Of a DNA stretch of 64,000 nucleotides, positions 7,680 through 16,000 are shown in pieces. The translations under genes were made by a program, and so were the position numbers. Under the pieces are notes generated by a model. It worked only from the letters and a program-made list of their open reading frames with translations. It made no database searches and was not told where the DNA came from. Position 1 is the stretch's first letter; every line of letters starts with the position of its first letter. This DNA comes from Fictibacillus phosphorivorans (lineage in GTDB: Bacteria > Bacillota > Bacilli > Bacillales > Fictibacillaceae), in contig NZ_LRFC01000001.1 in NCBI RefSeq assembly GCF_001619875.1, positions 682,001 through 746,000 on the forward strand, given 5' to 3'.

Positions 7680-8468
7680 ATGTTTTCTGAAGAAAGAAGA
7701 GAAAAAATCTTAGAAGTGCTTAAAAATGAAGGCCGTGTACTTGCAAAAGAGTTATCAGATGCCCTCCAAGTCTCAATTGATTCCATCCGCCGAGACTTAT
7801 CATCGCTCGAAGACAATGGGCTCTTAAAGCGGACGCATGGCGGAGCAATTGCTGTAACAGAAGTAAAAAAGGGTCCTGCATCCAATGAGGTCCGCTTTGG
7901 TGAAGGTTCAAAATATGAGAAAGCAATCGCTAGAGAAGCGGTAAAGTACATCCAAGAAAATGATACGATCTTTCTAAGTGGCGGTGGGATGCACCATGAG
8001 ATTTTAAAGCATCTGCCTGACTGCCGGCTAACAATTGTAACAAACTCACTCGTAACCGCTGATGTCCTTAGAGGAAAAGAGAATATTGATCTTTACGTAG
8101 TTGGTGGAAAAGTGAAGAATTCGGGAAACATGACAGACGCTTTAGTTACCAGCCTTATCAGTCAATATTCATTTGATTTGACGTTCACTACAGGAGGAGG
8201 CATTTCAGATCGTGGTATCAGCACGGCAAATCCAGAAGTTGCTGCTTTTATAAGCGCCGTGGGGAAAGTGTCACGCAAGCGAATTGGAGTATTTCCGCAT
8301 TACAAAATTGGTGTTAATGCATTTGCCCATGTTGGACCTGCATCAACCCTGGATGTGATCATTACGGATGATGAAGCACCTAGAGATCACTTGTCTGCAA
8401 TCGAACAGCAAGGAGTTAAAATCATAATCGCAAGTTCACATCAAGATACACAATCAGAAGCAGAATAA
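7680..8468 (+). CDS. DeoR/GlpR family transcriptional regulator
   Basis: A 262-residue DeoR-type repressor. The N-terminal winged helix (residues 5-58) carries LAKELSDALQVSIDSIRRDL and the family hallmark LKRTHGGA. The C-terminal sugar-phosphate-sensing domain begins with the DTIFLSGG loop and contains TIVTNSLVTADVL. These proteins bind operators and let go when a phosphorylated sugar binds. ATG 7680 follows GGAGG. There is no metabolic gene directly downstream, so the regulated pathway lies elsewhere or is only itself. Confidence 0.85.
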   Translation: MFSEERREKILEVLKNEGRVLAKELSDALQVSIDSIRRDLSSLEDNGLLKRTHGGAIAVTEVKKGPASNEVRFGEGSKYEKAIAREAVKYIQENDTIFLSGGGMHHEILKHLPDCRLTIVTNSLVTADVLRGKENIDLYVVGGKVKNSGNMTDALVTSLISQYSFDLTFTTGGGISDRGISTANPEVAAFISAVGKVSRKRIGVFPHYKIGVNAFAHVGPASTLDVIITDDEAPRDHLSAIEQQGVKIIIASSHQDTQSEAE

Positions 8469-8490
8469 AAGTTTTATATTTTTACCTCAA

Positions 8491-8518
8491 AAGACCTCAG
8501 ACCAAAGAGGTCTTTTTC
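8491..8518 (+). terminator. Rho-independent terminator
   Basis: AAGACCTC and GAGGTCTT form an eight-base stem with T-rich tail. Confidence 0.85.
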
Positions 8519-8628
8519 TTATTCTCACCAAAAAGAGTGTCAGATTTGCTTACAAACATCATGCTGAAAAGGTTTGATTTACTTATTCTTATAAAAAAGG
8601 TATTTTTCCATGTAATTTAGGAAATGAG

Positions 8629-8811
8629 GTGATTTCAATTCTTGATTCTTCTCATTTTACATTAGAAGAAAAACTAATGATTCGGGAACTGAAAAACAAA
8701 ATAAGAAATGAAGATGACTCAGAAACAAGAAAAGATCTTGAACGGCAGCTAAACATCATTATGGAAAAAGCTTTTATAAAAAAACAGCTGCTTAGGCGAA
8801 AGGAGCTTTAA
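8629..8811 (+). CDS. small hypothetical helical protein
   Basis: A 60-residue, highly charged, probably coiled-coil protein (EEKLMIRELKNKIRNE ... RKDLERQLN). It has no membrane segment and I do not recognise a family. GTG 8629 follows AGGAAATGAG with an eight-base gap; an alternative start is not obvious. It is an isolated gene between a terminator and the steT leader. It could be a spurious frame, though its length, ribosome-binding site and amphipathic pattern favour a real one. Confidence 0.4.
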   Translation: MISILDSSHFTLEEKLMIRELKNKIRNEDDSETRKDLERQLNIIMEKAFIKKQLLRRKEL

Positions 8812-8959
8812 ACCTTTAAATTCCCTAAAGAAAACCTTTGCAAATAACTGAATAGGCTGTCTATTTTGGTAGGTAGTGACAATTTAATCCTGTTTATGTT
8901 AAGGTGACATTAGTCTTTTTCAGATGGACAAACGTTTCTTAAATAAGCAACAACTGCTA

Positions 8960-8977
8960 ACGCCAAACGCTTGGCGT
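8960..8977 (+). promoter_or_regulatory. Palindrome in the steT leader
   Basis: ACGCCAA and TTGGCGT face each other across four bases, about 33 bases before the steT start. It could be an operator or a short leader hairpin. Confidence 0.35.
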
Positions 8978-9009
8978 CATCCAGGTTTTCTTTAAGGAGT
9001 GGACACAGC

Positions 9010-10329
9010 ATGAATCAAGAAGCAGCATTGAAAAAAGACATTGGGCTTTCTGTAGCGATGTCCATTGTTATTGGAACGGTAATTGGTTCGGGGATTTTCA
9101 TGAAACCTGGAAGTGTTCTTGAGTACACAGGAAACTCAAACCTTGCTCTTTTAGCTTGGGCGCTTGGGGGACTCATCACTTTAGCAGGCGGTTTAACGAT
9201 TGCTGAAGTGGCGACACAGATACCTAAGACGGGCGGACTTTATGTATATATGGAAGAAGTATATGGGAAGCTATGGGGCTATCTTAGCGGCTGGGTGCAG
9301 ACGGTTATCTATGGGCCGGCTGTCATTGGTGCACTGGGATTATACTTTGGGTCATTAATGGTCAACTTATTTTCATGGGAAAAGTCGTTTGGTCCATGGA
9401 TTGGAATTGGAACCGTCCTTTTTCTTACGATTGTTAATAACTTTGGTACAAAATACGGTGGTTTCGTACAAAATTTATTTACGCTAGGTAAACTTGTGCC
9501 GATTGCTTTGATTATTATCTTCGGAATTTGGCATGGGAATGAACAAATATTAGATGCATCTAGTGGGACGGTAGTAGAAATATCAATGGGTGCAGCCATA
9601 CTAGCTACTCTCTTTGCATATGATGGGTGGCTGATGGTAGGTTTTGTTGCAGGAGAGATGAAGAATCCTGGTAAAACGCTGCCGAAAGCAATCATCGGCG
9701 GAATATTAATCGTAATGGCAGCCTATTTGCTCGTTAACATTGCATTGCTTCACATTTTGCCTGCTTCAGAGATCGTTAGACTTGGTGAGAACTCTGCAGC
9801 ATCCGCCGCAACGATTCTTTTCGGTCCATTAGGCGGAAAATTGATTGCTGTAGGTATTGCTGTATCTATCTTCGGATGTTTAAATGGAAAAATTTTAACC
9901 ATTCCGCGTGTACCGTTCGCGATGGCTGAACGCAATCAGCTTCCAATGTCACATATTTTCAGCCAAGTAAGCGATAAGTACGGTACGCCGATCGCGGCAA
10001 CGTATTTACAAGTTGTTATTGCCATCATTATGATGTTGGTCACAGATCCTGATTATCTGTCAGAGATGGCGATCTTTGCCGTTTATATCTTTTATATCTT
10101 CGCGTTTTATGCGGTATTTAAACTGCGCAAACGACATAAAGGTCAAAAAAGAGTGTACAGTGTACCATTATTCCCAGTGATACCTATTTTTGCGATTTTA
10201 GGTTCTGTGTACATTGTGGGTGCAACGATATTGAACGATCCGTTCGACAGTTTAACCGCGATCTTCATTACAGTTGCAGGCTTACCGGTCTACTATTGGC
10301 TTCAGCGCAATGAAAAGCAAGACTCCTAA
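9010..10329 (+). CDS. steT: SteT-like serine/threonine exchanger, APC family
   Basis: A 439-residue transporter with about twelve membrane helices. The start VIGTVIGSGIFMKPGSVL contains the GSGIF broken helix 1 that binds substrate in APC amino-acid transporters. Long stretches such as TQIPKTGGLYVYMEEVYG and AAILATLFAYDGW agree closely with B. subtilis SteT (YkbA), an L-amino-acid antiporter exchanging serine, threonine and aromatic amino acids; SteT has 438 residues. ATG 9010 was chosen because AAGGAGTGG precedes it; a longer frame begins at 8971 without a ribosome-binding site. Confidence 0.88.
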   Translation: MNQEAALKKDIGLSVAMSIVIGTVIGSGIFMKPGSVLEYTGNSNLALLAWALGGLITLAGGLTIAEVATQIPKTGGLYVYMEEVYGKLWGYLSGWVQTVIYGPAVIGALGLYFGSLMVNLFSWEKSFGPWIGIGTVLFLTIVNNFGTKYGGFVQNLFTLGKLVPIALIIIFGIWHGNEQILDASSGTVVEISMGAAILATLFAYDGWLMVGFVAGEMKNPGKTLPKAIIGGILIVMAAYLLVNIALLHILPASEIVRLGENSAASAATILFGPLGGKLIAVGIAVSIFGCLNGKILTIPRVPFAMAERNQLPMSHIFSQVSDKYGTPIAATYLQVVIAIIMMLVTDPDYLSEMAIFAVYIFYIFAFYAVFKLRKRHKGQKRVYSVPLFPVIPIFAILGSVYIVGATILNDPFDSLTAIFITVAGLPVYYWLQRNEKQDS

Positions 10330-10351
10330 TAAGAGGGGTCTTGTTTTTTTG
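10318..10351 (+). terminator. Terminator of steT
   Basis: CAAGACTCC pairs with GGGGTCTTG (one wobble) and is followed by seven T. The left arm includes the stop region of the gene. Confidence 0.8.
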
Positions 10352-10384
10352 TCGGTATGTTTCTTTTGCGAAACTTTGTTGCTC

Positions 10385-10432
10385 TTGAAAGTGGTTAGTT
10401 TCCGTTTCAGGCTGTTCGCTATCCGGGAGGTA
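10385..10432. repeat. Family B element remnant (left end)
   Basis: CTTGAAAGTGGTTAGTTTCC and the following TTTCAGGCTGTTCGCT match the left end of the full element at 24047, then diverge after about 48 bases. Confidence 0.65.
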
Positions 10433-10470
10433 AGTTGCAATAATCTTTTAGATAACAAGTTCAGCCATAA

Positions 10471-10499
10471 TAAAAACCCGCCAGGATGTCCTGACGGGT
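10471..10499 (-). terminator. Terminator of the SEC-C gene
   Basis: Read on the minus strand, CCCGTCAGG pairs with CCTGGCGGG and is followed by five T. Confidence 0.8.
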
Positions 10500-10517
10500 A
10501 ATAGGATGTATGATGAC

Positions 10518-11558
10518 TTATACGCTCAATAGTTCTTTCATTTCGCGATAACGTGATGAAAGGCTTGCAGGTGAAACGCCATACTTTTTAGCTGTTTCAG
10601 CTTGTGTAGATGCAATTCCTCTAATATCCTTTGATACGAGATAATCTAGTGCTGCTGCATAGATTTCTTCTTTTCGAATCGCGGGTTTGGATTCTGTGAT
10701 ATATTCACTCCAGAGTTTTTCCGCTTCTTCAATCACTTCTGTTTCAGCATTCGCTTTAACGAGGTCCGTTACAGCCGTGTACTTTTCTTCCTGTTGATCG
10801 GATACTTCTGCTGTTTTGCTGTTCTCAGTCACAGCAGATTTTTTTTCTTCATCACCAGGCTTATCCTCTTTTGATGGTTGAGGAACACCTTCCGAAATAT
10901 CAATTAAAGAGAGCTGAAGAACAGCTGGGAACTCTTTTTTGAAGATTTCTTTCGCATCAGCAAGTGGCTGAATTTTTTCTACAGCCGCTTTTAAAGGTGG
11001 CAGTTCAGACATTGGCATTTCTACATAACCAACATAAAATTCATGATTGATGCCGTTTGATACGAGGGTTCCAAGCAATGCACTCTCAAGTTTTGGTTTT
11101 TCTGCAGCATTGATGGTTACATCATATACTTCTTTTGACCAAATTTCTTGAACCGTAAAGATGAATCCTGTTTTTTGCTCTAAAACTTTATAAAGAGAAG
11201 GCGCCGCAGTAATCCAGCTAGCCAAAATGTCTGCCACTTCCGGTTTAACCGTGCCCTTGACTTGTTCAACATAAAGTTCTACAGGTGTCTTTCCATCCTG
11301 GATTCTAGAGCAGAAGATTTCCCAGCATACCGCAATATTTGCATATGTTTGTTCTTGATCTTTGGCAACAGGATACTTTTTCACATATTGTGATGTGCGT
11401 GCTGCTAAATCCTGTTGAAAGTTCTCAAGCGCGAACTTGATGAGTCCTTCTTGGTGGAAGGATACTTCGCGTGTTTGCTCTTCTTTATGTAAGCAACATT
11501 TTTTATATTTTTTTCCGCTGCCACAATAGCACGGATCGTTTCTTCCTATCATTGACAT
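10518..11558 (-). CDS. SEC-C motif protein with C-terminal helix-turn-helix-like tail
   Basis: A 346-residue protein opening with the SEC-C zinc motif, C-Y-C-G-S-G-x-x-Y-x-x-C-C at residues about 8-20, the same module that ends SecA and binds zinc. The middle part (about 30-230) is helical and of unknown function. A low-complexity acidic linker (Glu, Lys, Asp, Ser, about 215-245) follows. The last 40 residues (TQAETAKKYGVSPASLSSRY) look like a helix-turn-helix. ATG 11558 is preferred to an upstream GTG because ACTGGAGG lies six bases before it. Function unknown; a nucleic-acid or ribosome-linked role is inference. Confidence 0.7.
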   Translation of the reverse strand: MSMIGRNDPCYCGSGKKYKKCCLHKEEQTREVSFHQEGLIKFALENFQQDLAARTSQYVKKYPVAKDQEQTYANIAVCWEIFCSRIQDGKTPVELYVEQVKGTVKPEVADILASWITAAPSLYKVLEQKTGFIFTVQEIWSKEVYDVTINAAEKPKLESALLGTLVSNGINHEFYVGYVEMPMSELPPLKAAVEKIQPLADAKEIFKKEFPAVLQLSLIDISEGVPQPSKEDKPGDEEKKSAVTENSKTAEVSDQQEEKYTAVTDLVKANAETEVIEEAEKLWSEYITESKPAIRKEEIYAAALDYLVSKDIRGIASTQAETAKKYGVSPASLSSRYREMKELLSV

Positions 11559-11752
11559 GCTATTCCTCCAGTAAACCACTTACTTATCCTGTACATACTA
11601 GCATAAATCGGCTTTTTTTCATACTTCCGTATCATCAGACAACATTTTAGCATAAAACCAGATGAGAAAAAAACATTAAATATGTTGATTTTATGGGGGT
11701 TGAAACCTTTTTTTCTATCAAAGCGTCTAAGGTGAAAAGGGGGAATTACGAT

Positions 11753-12667
11753 ATGTGGAAAAAATGGAAAGTGTGGGTATTTGTCGTTGTGCTCCTTTTG
11801 AGCGCTTGCAGCAGCAATGATAAATCTGAAAGTAAGATGGCTACTGATCAAGAATATGCTGGAAGCAGTTCAAATGCAAAAATGGACAAAGCCACAGCAG
11901 AGGATAAGTCGGAATCTGATTCGGCAAACCATGGAGATCAAAAGCAGCAGATAAAAAATCAAAGAAAAGTCATCTATAACGCAGATATGCAGATTTCTGT
12001 AGATAAATTGGAGAACACGATGGAAAGCGTTCGAAACATGGTTGAGGACAAGAACGGCTATATTGTGGAATCAAACACAAGTGCAGGGGAGAGGGGATAT
12101 GAATCAGGCACGATGGTTGTACGTGTTCCAATGGATGGTTTTCGCGCGTTTTTAGGTGAGGTTCGAAAACTAAGTAAAGGAACACCACACGAAAACATAA
12201 GAGGAGAAGATGTTACAGAAGAATATGTAGATCTTTCTTCCAGATTAAAAGCTAAACAGCAAGTGAGAGACCGTTTGGAATCATTCATGAAGGATGCACA
12301 GAGAACAGAAGACTTATTAAAGATTTCTGCTGACCTTGCTTCTGTTCAGGAAGAGATTGAACAGATTGAAGGAAGGTTAAACTTCTTGAAAAATCAAAGT
12401 GATTATTCTACGGTAACGATCCAGTTCGAAGTGAAAAATCTACAAGCAGAAAAGCTTCAGACCGAACAATTGAATACGTGGGCAAAAACGAAAATGCTGT
12501 TTATGGAAACGGTGAATTTCTTGGTTTCAGCTGTATCCTTTGTTGTCGTTGCGCTGTTTGGTCTAGCTCCCCTATGGCTAATCTTAATCGCTATACTCTA
12601 CTGGGTTTGGTTGAGAAGTAAAAAAGGGCAAAAGAAAAAGCCGGAATCACCGACAACGTTGGATTAA
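11753..12667 (+). CDS. DUF4349 lipoprotein
   Basis: A 304-residue lipoprotein. A signal peptide ends in the lipobox L-S-A-C (Cys about residue 19). A low-complexity Ser/Asp/Lys linker follows, then a DUF4349 domain (about 70-245) with MQISVDKLENTMESVRNMV, YVDLSSRLKAKQQVRDRLE and a coiled coil around IEQIEGRLNFLKNQSDYSTV. One transmembrane helix (about 265-290) and a basic tail end it. The layout puts the domain outside the cell with both ends in the membrane. No function is established. ATG 11753 follows AAGGGGG. Confidence 0.8.
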   Translation: MWKKWKVWVFVVVLLLSACSSNDKSESKMATDQEYAGSSSNAKMDKATAEDKSESDSANHGDQKQQIKNQRKVIYNADMQISVDKLENTMESVRNMVEDKNGYIVESNTSAGERGYESGTMVVRVPMDGFRAFLGEVRKLSKGTPHENIRGEDVTEEYVDLSSRLKAKQQVRDRLESFMKDAQRTEDLLKISADLASVQEEIEQIEGRLNFLKNQSDYSTVTIQFEVKNLQAEKLQTEQLNTWAKTKMLFMETVNFLVSAVSFVVVALFGLAPLWLILIAILYWVWLRSKKGQKKKPESPTTLD

Positions 12668-12703
12668 TTTATTCATTAGTAAAAATTCAAATGGGCACGT
12701 CAG

Positions 12704-12753
12704 AAACACCCTCTGCAGCGAGGATATGATCCGTCAGCTGAAAGGGTGTTTTG
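12704..12753 (+). terminator. Probable terminator of the DUF4349 gene
   Basis: AACACCCT and AGGGTGTT face each other across an imperfect inner stem and end in TTTT. Confidence 0.6.
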
Positions 12754-12799
12754 GCTTTCGCGGCACCTTTAGAAAAAAAGGTGTACCGTTTATGAAGCC

Positions 12800-13030
12800 T
12801 TAACTGAGAAAAGCTTTATATTCAGAGGTTAGTTTCATAAAACGTTCTTTATCTTTTGCATCCAAGGCATTGTCGATTTCTCTTTCATAATACTCTTTGT
12901 AATAATTGTGAAGGGCCTCATCCAATACCATTTGAGCAATAAGGCTGAAGGCAAATGGGTCTCTTTTTTGATGTTTGTACTGTACCATCTCATTTTGATT
13001 TTTGTTAAAAGAAGTGTTTTTGTCTTTCAT
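12800..13030 (-). CDS. IDEAL domain protein
   Basis: A 76-residue protein. Its C-terminal half reads I-D-N-A-L-D-A-K-D-K-E-R-F-M-K-L, a clear match to the short IDEAL domain found in small Bacillaceae proteins such as YpiB and competence-related proteins, where it is a protein-contact element. The N-terminal half is polar. ATG 13030 stands behind AAGGAGGG. It is a single-gene unit, convergent with the lipoprotein gene and divergent from the thiamine operon. Exact function unknown. Confidence 0.75.
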   Translation of the reverse strand: MKDKNTSFNKNQNEMVQYKHQKRDPFAFSLIAQMVLDEALHNYYKEYYEREIDNALDAKDKERFMKLTSEYKAFLS

Positions 13031-13353
13031 CCTGTTTCCCTCCTTAGATTATCTCCTATCCAATTAACCTTTTATGTTTCTAGGTTTCTACTAGTATACT
13101 GAGCGATGTGCCTAATGACAACCATTTTATTTGAAAATTCTGAAAAAATTTTATATATTCCTTCCAATGTACTGATTTTTCACCACCTTTTGGTAAATTT
13201 GTTAATGGTTTGTCATTTTTATTCCTTTGATTTCTCCATTTTGTTACAAAGGTTTTTGTTCTGTATCTTTTATGTTGTTATTGTATGTTAATTACTATTT
13301 CCCCGTAATTGAAGTGGATTAAACACACATAAAACACTTATTTGAAAAAAACG

Positions 13354-13383
13354 TTGACATTTCTTAAGGTGTGTGGGTAGGAT
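13354..13383 (+). promoter_or_regulatory. Probable promoter of the thiamine salvage operon
   Basis: TTGACA (13354-13359), an 18-base gap and TAGGAT (13378-13383). Transcription would start near 13390, just before the TPP aptamer. Confidence 0.5.
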
Positions 13384-13402
13384 TGAGTTAATTCAATATA
13401 GT

Positions 13403-13500
13403 CAGTTCCGCTAGGGGTGCTTTTTTAAAAGCTGAGAGAAGGTAACAGCCTTCGACCCTTTGAACCTGATCCAGATCATACTGGCGTAGGGAAGCGGTGT
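13403..13500 (+). ncRNA. TPP riboswitch aptamer (THI element)
   Basis: The conserved TPP aptamer parts are present in order: CTAGGGGTGC, GCTGAGAGA, CCCTTTGAACCTGATC and CTGGCGTAGGGAAG. Thiamine pyrophosphate binding closes the aptamer and favours the terminator at 13550, shutting down thiD-thiM-thiE-thiW. Confidence 0.95.
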
Positions 13501-13549
13501 GGAAAATTACAAGCTTGTCTTTCATTTCATTGTTAATGAATCTGTAATG

Positions 13550-13586
13550 GCCACCCGCTATTTATTTGGCGGGTGGCTTTTTGTAT
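13550..13586 (+). terminator. Riboswitch-controlled terminator before thiD
   Basis: CCACCCGC and GCGGGTGG form a perfect eight-base stem followed by CTTTTTG. It sits between the TPP aptamer and thiD and is the likely expression platform. Confidence 0.88.
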
Positions 13587-13606
13587 ATAACGAGGAGGAT
13601 GATCGT

Positions 13607-14434
13607 TTGGGACAACTGATAAAAGTAAGCAAAGCACTAACAATCGCAGGATCAGACAGCGGGGGAGGAGCAGGTATACAAGCTGACCTGAAAACGTTCC
13701 AAGAATTTGGTGTTTATGGCATGTCTGTTCTTACAGCTGTTACGGCCCAGAACACAACTGGTGTTCAAGGGGTATTTCCTGTTCTCTTAGAGGGAATTGA
13801 GGCTCAGCTGCAATCGATCGGAAGTGATCTGAACCCTCATGCTGTAAAGACCGGGATGCTGTACTCTGGAGAATACATCGAACGAACGGCTTATTATATG
13901 AGGAAATTCGGATGGAACAACGTGGTTGTCGATCCTGTCATGATTGCAAAAGGAGGTGCCACTCTCTTAGGTAAAGAAGCAACGGACGCAATGAAAACGT
14001 ATATGCTGCCGATCGCGAAAATCATCACACCTAACATTCCTGAAGCAGAAGCATTAACTGGCATTAAGATAGATTGTGAGGAAGCAAGAGCAGAAGCGGC
14101 AAAAGTTCTTTTTGATGGCGGTGCTGATTATGTCGTAATAAAAGGGGGGCATTACGACGGCAGTGGAGAGTATGTATCGGATCTTCTGTATAACGGTGTT
14201 GAGATGGCTGAACTTGTAGAGAAGCGCATTGACACAAAAAATACACATGGAACAGGATGCACCTTCTCTGCAGCCATTACAGCAGAACTTGCCTACGGGA
14301 AGACAGCTGAGAGCGCTATTGAACATGCGAAAAAGTTTATTCAAAATGCGATAGCACATAGGATAGATGTCGGCTCAGGTCATGGGCCGGTTAATCATTT
14401 TGTTTATAGGAGGATTGCACTTGAACAATACTAG
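13607..14434 (+). CDS. thiD: hydroxymethylpyrimidine/phosphomethylpyrimidine kinase
   Basis: A 275-residue ribokinase-fold enzyme that phosphorylates HMP and HMP-P with ATP in thiamine synthesis and salvage. It has the N-terminal [17 protein letters not shown] motif, [12 protein letters not shown], the VIKGGH segment and the anion-hole/catalytic motif [11 protein letters not shown] near residue 215. The start is TTG 13607, eight bases after GAGGAGG; the longer frame from 13499 runs through the terminator and is not translated. It is the first gene after the TPP riboswitch and overlaps thiM by 14 bases. Confidence 0.93.
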   Translation: MGQLIKVSKALTIAGSDSGGGAGIQADLKTFQEFGVYGMSVLTAVTAQNTTGVQGVFPVLLEGIEAQLQSIGSDLNPHAVKTGMLYSGEYIERTAYYMRKFGWNNVVVDPVMIAKGGATLLGKEATDAMKTYMLPIAKIITPNIPEAEALTGIKIDCEEARAEAAKVLFDGGADYVVIKGGHYDGSGEYVSDLLYNGVEMAELVEKRIDTKNTHGTGCTFSAAITAELAYGKTAESAIEHAKKFIQNAIAHRIDVGSGHGPVNHFVYRRIALEQY

Positions 14435-15329
14435 AGTACAAAAATGGAAAGAGTTTGTAGCAGAAGTTAGAAGAGAAAAGCCGCTTATTCATCACATTAC
14501 AAATAACGTCACGATGAATTTTCTGGCTAACGGAGTGCTTGCAGCAGGAGGGAGTCCGATGATGGTTCACGATGCAGGTGAAGTGGAAGAAGCAGTGGGG
14601 TTTGCCGATGCACTAGTGCTGAACATCGGAACGCTAGATGAACCAGCGGCAAAGTCTATGATTCTTGCTTTTCGAAAAGCGATGGAGAAGGGTGTACCCG
14701 TTGTACTTGACCCAGTAGGAATAGGACTATCCGCGTTCCGTCAAGAAGTAGTTAAGGAAATATTGTCAGAATATTCACAATTGAAGGGGGTCTGGCCCCA
14801 AACAATTCTGACAATTTGCGGAAACGCAGCAGAGATGCGATTCCTTGCAGAAGGAGATTGGACAGGTAAGGGTGTTGATGGTGAACTTGGTGAACTAGGA
14901 AGCTCAGAAGAAGATTTGATTAAGCTTGCTAGAGCGGCTGCAAACCAAACAAGTTGTCTTATCGCGATGACTGGAGAAAGAGATGTTATTTCTGATGGTG
15001 AAAGATCAATCGTACTTTCACATGGCGATCCCATGCTAGCTTTTGTTACAAGTACGGGCTGCTTTGCAACCTCTATGGTGGCATTGTATCAGGCAGAACA
15101 AAAAAGCGAAGAATCGAGAGGACAGGCTCTATCTATTTTAGAACGAACAGCCTTAGCGATTCTGATGCTCACAAAAGCAGCGGAAGAAGCGGTGAAGACT
15201 GCAAAGGGACCCGGGAGTTTTCAGCAAAACCTTATCGACCAGCTGTTTATATTAGAAACTACGCCACAAATCTGGCAAGGTTCAATCCACTGGCAAGATC
15301 ACATTTTAAAGGAAGGTGCAAGAAGATGA
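14421..15329 (+). CDS. thiM: hydroxyethylthiazole kinase with an in-frame repeat and altered motif
   Basis: A 302-residue ThiM, longer than the usual 262-275. It phosphorylates hydroxyethylthiazole for thiamine salvage. It keeps HHITNNVTMNFLANG, VVLDPVGIG and the catalytic cysteine motif STGCFATS. Between residues about 115 and 131 a family A repeat (GGGGTCTGGCCCCAAACAA, 14787-14805) is read in frame, adding about nine residues (around KGVWPQTIL). The next motif, normally I-R-G-N-A, is I-C-G-N-A here; that arginine contacts ATP in the family. TTG 14421 follows TAGGAGG by seven bases. The enzyme may be weakened or inactive. Downstream thiE overlaps by four bases. Confidence 0.88.
   Translation: MNNTRVQKWKEFVAEVRREKPLIHHITNNVTMNFLANGVLAAGGSPMMVHDAGEVEEAVGFADALVLNIGTLDEPAAKSMILAFRKAMEKGVPVVLDPVGIGLSAFRQEVVKEILSEYSQLKGVWPQTILTICGNAAEMRFLAEGDWTGKGVDGELGELGSSEEDLIKLARAAANQTSCLIAMTGERDVISDGERSIVLSHGDPMLAFVTSTGCFATSMVALYQAEQKSEESRGQALSILERTALAILMLTKAAEEAVKTAKGPGSFQQNLIDQLFILETTPQIWQGSIHWQDHILKEGARR
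14762..14815. repeat. Family A repeat inside thiM
   Basis: Outer arms ATTGTCAGAAT (14762-14772) and ATTCTGACAAT (14805-14815) are a perfect 11-base inverted repeat. Between them lies GGGGTCTGGCCCCAAACAA, matching the intergenic copies at 18498 and 19924 with one or two changes. The 54 bases are a multiple of three and keep the frame. Confidence 0.8.
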
Positions 15330-16000
15330 GAACTTCTGCTATAAAAGACTTAAAACAGCAACTTTCTCTTTATTTTGTAGCAGGAACGATGAACTGTGAT
15401 TCGCCTGAAGCTTTTGAACGCATTCTTTTACAAGCCATTCAAGGAGGTGTTACGGCTTTTCAATTTAGGGAAAAAGGAGCAAAGAGTTTACGTGGTGAAA
15501 AGCGTCTTGAAATAGCTAACCGTGCAAAGCAGATTTGCAGGGAACACGGGGTGCTTTTTATCGTAAATGATGATTTGGAGTTAATGAAATCCGTGGATGC
15601 TGATGGACTTCACGTGGGCCAAAAAGACGGAGACTTAAAGACGATAAGAGAAGCAACAAAAGGAAAAATACTTGGGGTTTCTGCTCATACACTTGCTGAA
15701 GCCGAAGATGCTGTTTCTAAAGGGGCAGACTACATTGGGGTTGGTCCAATCTATCAAACTGCTTCAAAGGAGGATGCGGAAGAACCTGTAGGTGTAGCAC
15801 GGATCAAAGAGTTTCTTATGAATCATATCAACCTGCCACTTGTTGGTATAGGCGGTATCACGATTAAGAATGTGAGTGAAGTAATCCTTGCGGGTGCTGA
15901 TGGTGCAGCAGTTATTTCGGCATTAAGCGGTGTGGATTCCCCTGAAGAAGCGTCACGGAAAATGTCCAAAATTATACAATCAGCAAAGAGAGATGTCTAA
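15326..16000 (+). CDS. thiE: thiamine-phosphate synthase
   Basis: A 224-residue TIM-barrel enzyme that joins HMP-PP and thiazole phosphate to make thiamine phosphate. It shows QFREKGAKSL, the substrate loop FIVNDDLEL, DGLHVGQKD, the GVGPIYQT phosphate loop and GIGGIT near the end. The ATG overlaps the thiM stop (ATGA), so translation is coupled. It is the step that joins both kinase products of this operon. Confidence 0.94.
   Translation: MRTSAIKDLKQQLSLYFVAGTMNCDSPEAFERILLQAIQGGVTAFQFREKGAKSLRGEKRLEIANRAKQICREHGVLFIVNDDLELMKSVDADGLHVGQKDGDLKTIREATKGKILGVSAHTLAEAEDAVSKGADYIGVGPIYQTASKEDAEEPVGVARIKEFLMNHINLPLVGIGGITIKNVSEVILAGADGAAVISALSGVDSPEEASRKMSKIIQSAKRDV

Noticed and set aside
13106-13291. 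A 61-codon frame before the thiamine operon
   Set aside because: AT-rich, no ribosome-binding site, low-complexity Phe/Leu product.
13499-13606. N-terminal extension of ThiD up to GTG 13499
   Set aside because: It would translate the riboswitch tail and its terminator; TTG 13607 has a good ribosome-binding site and fits ThiD length.
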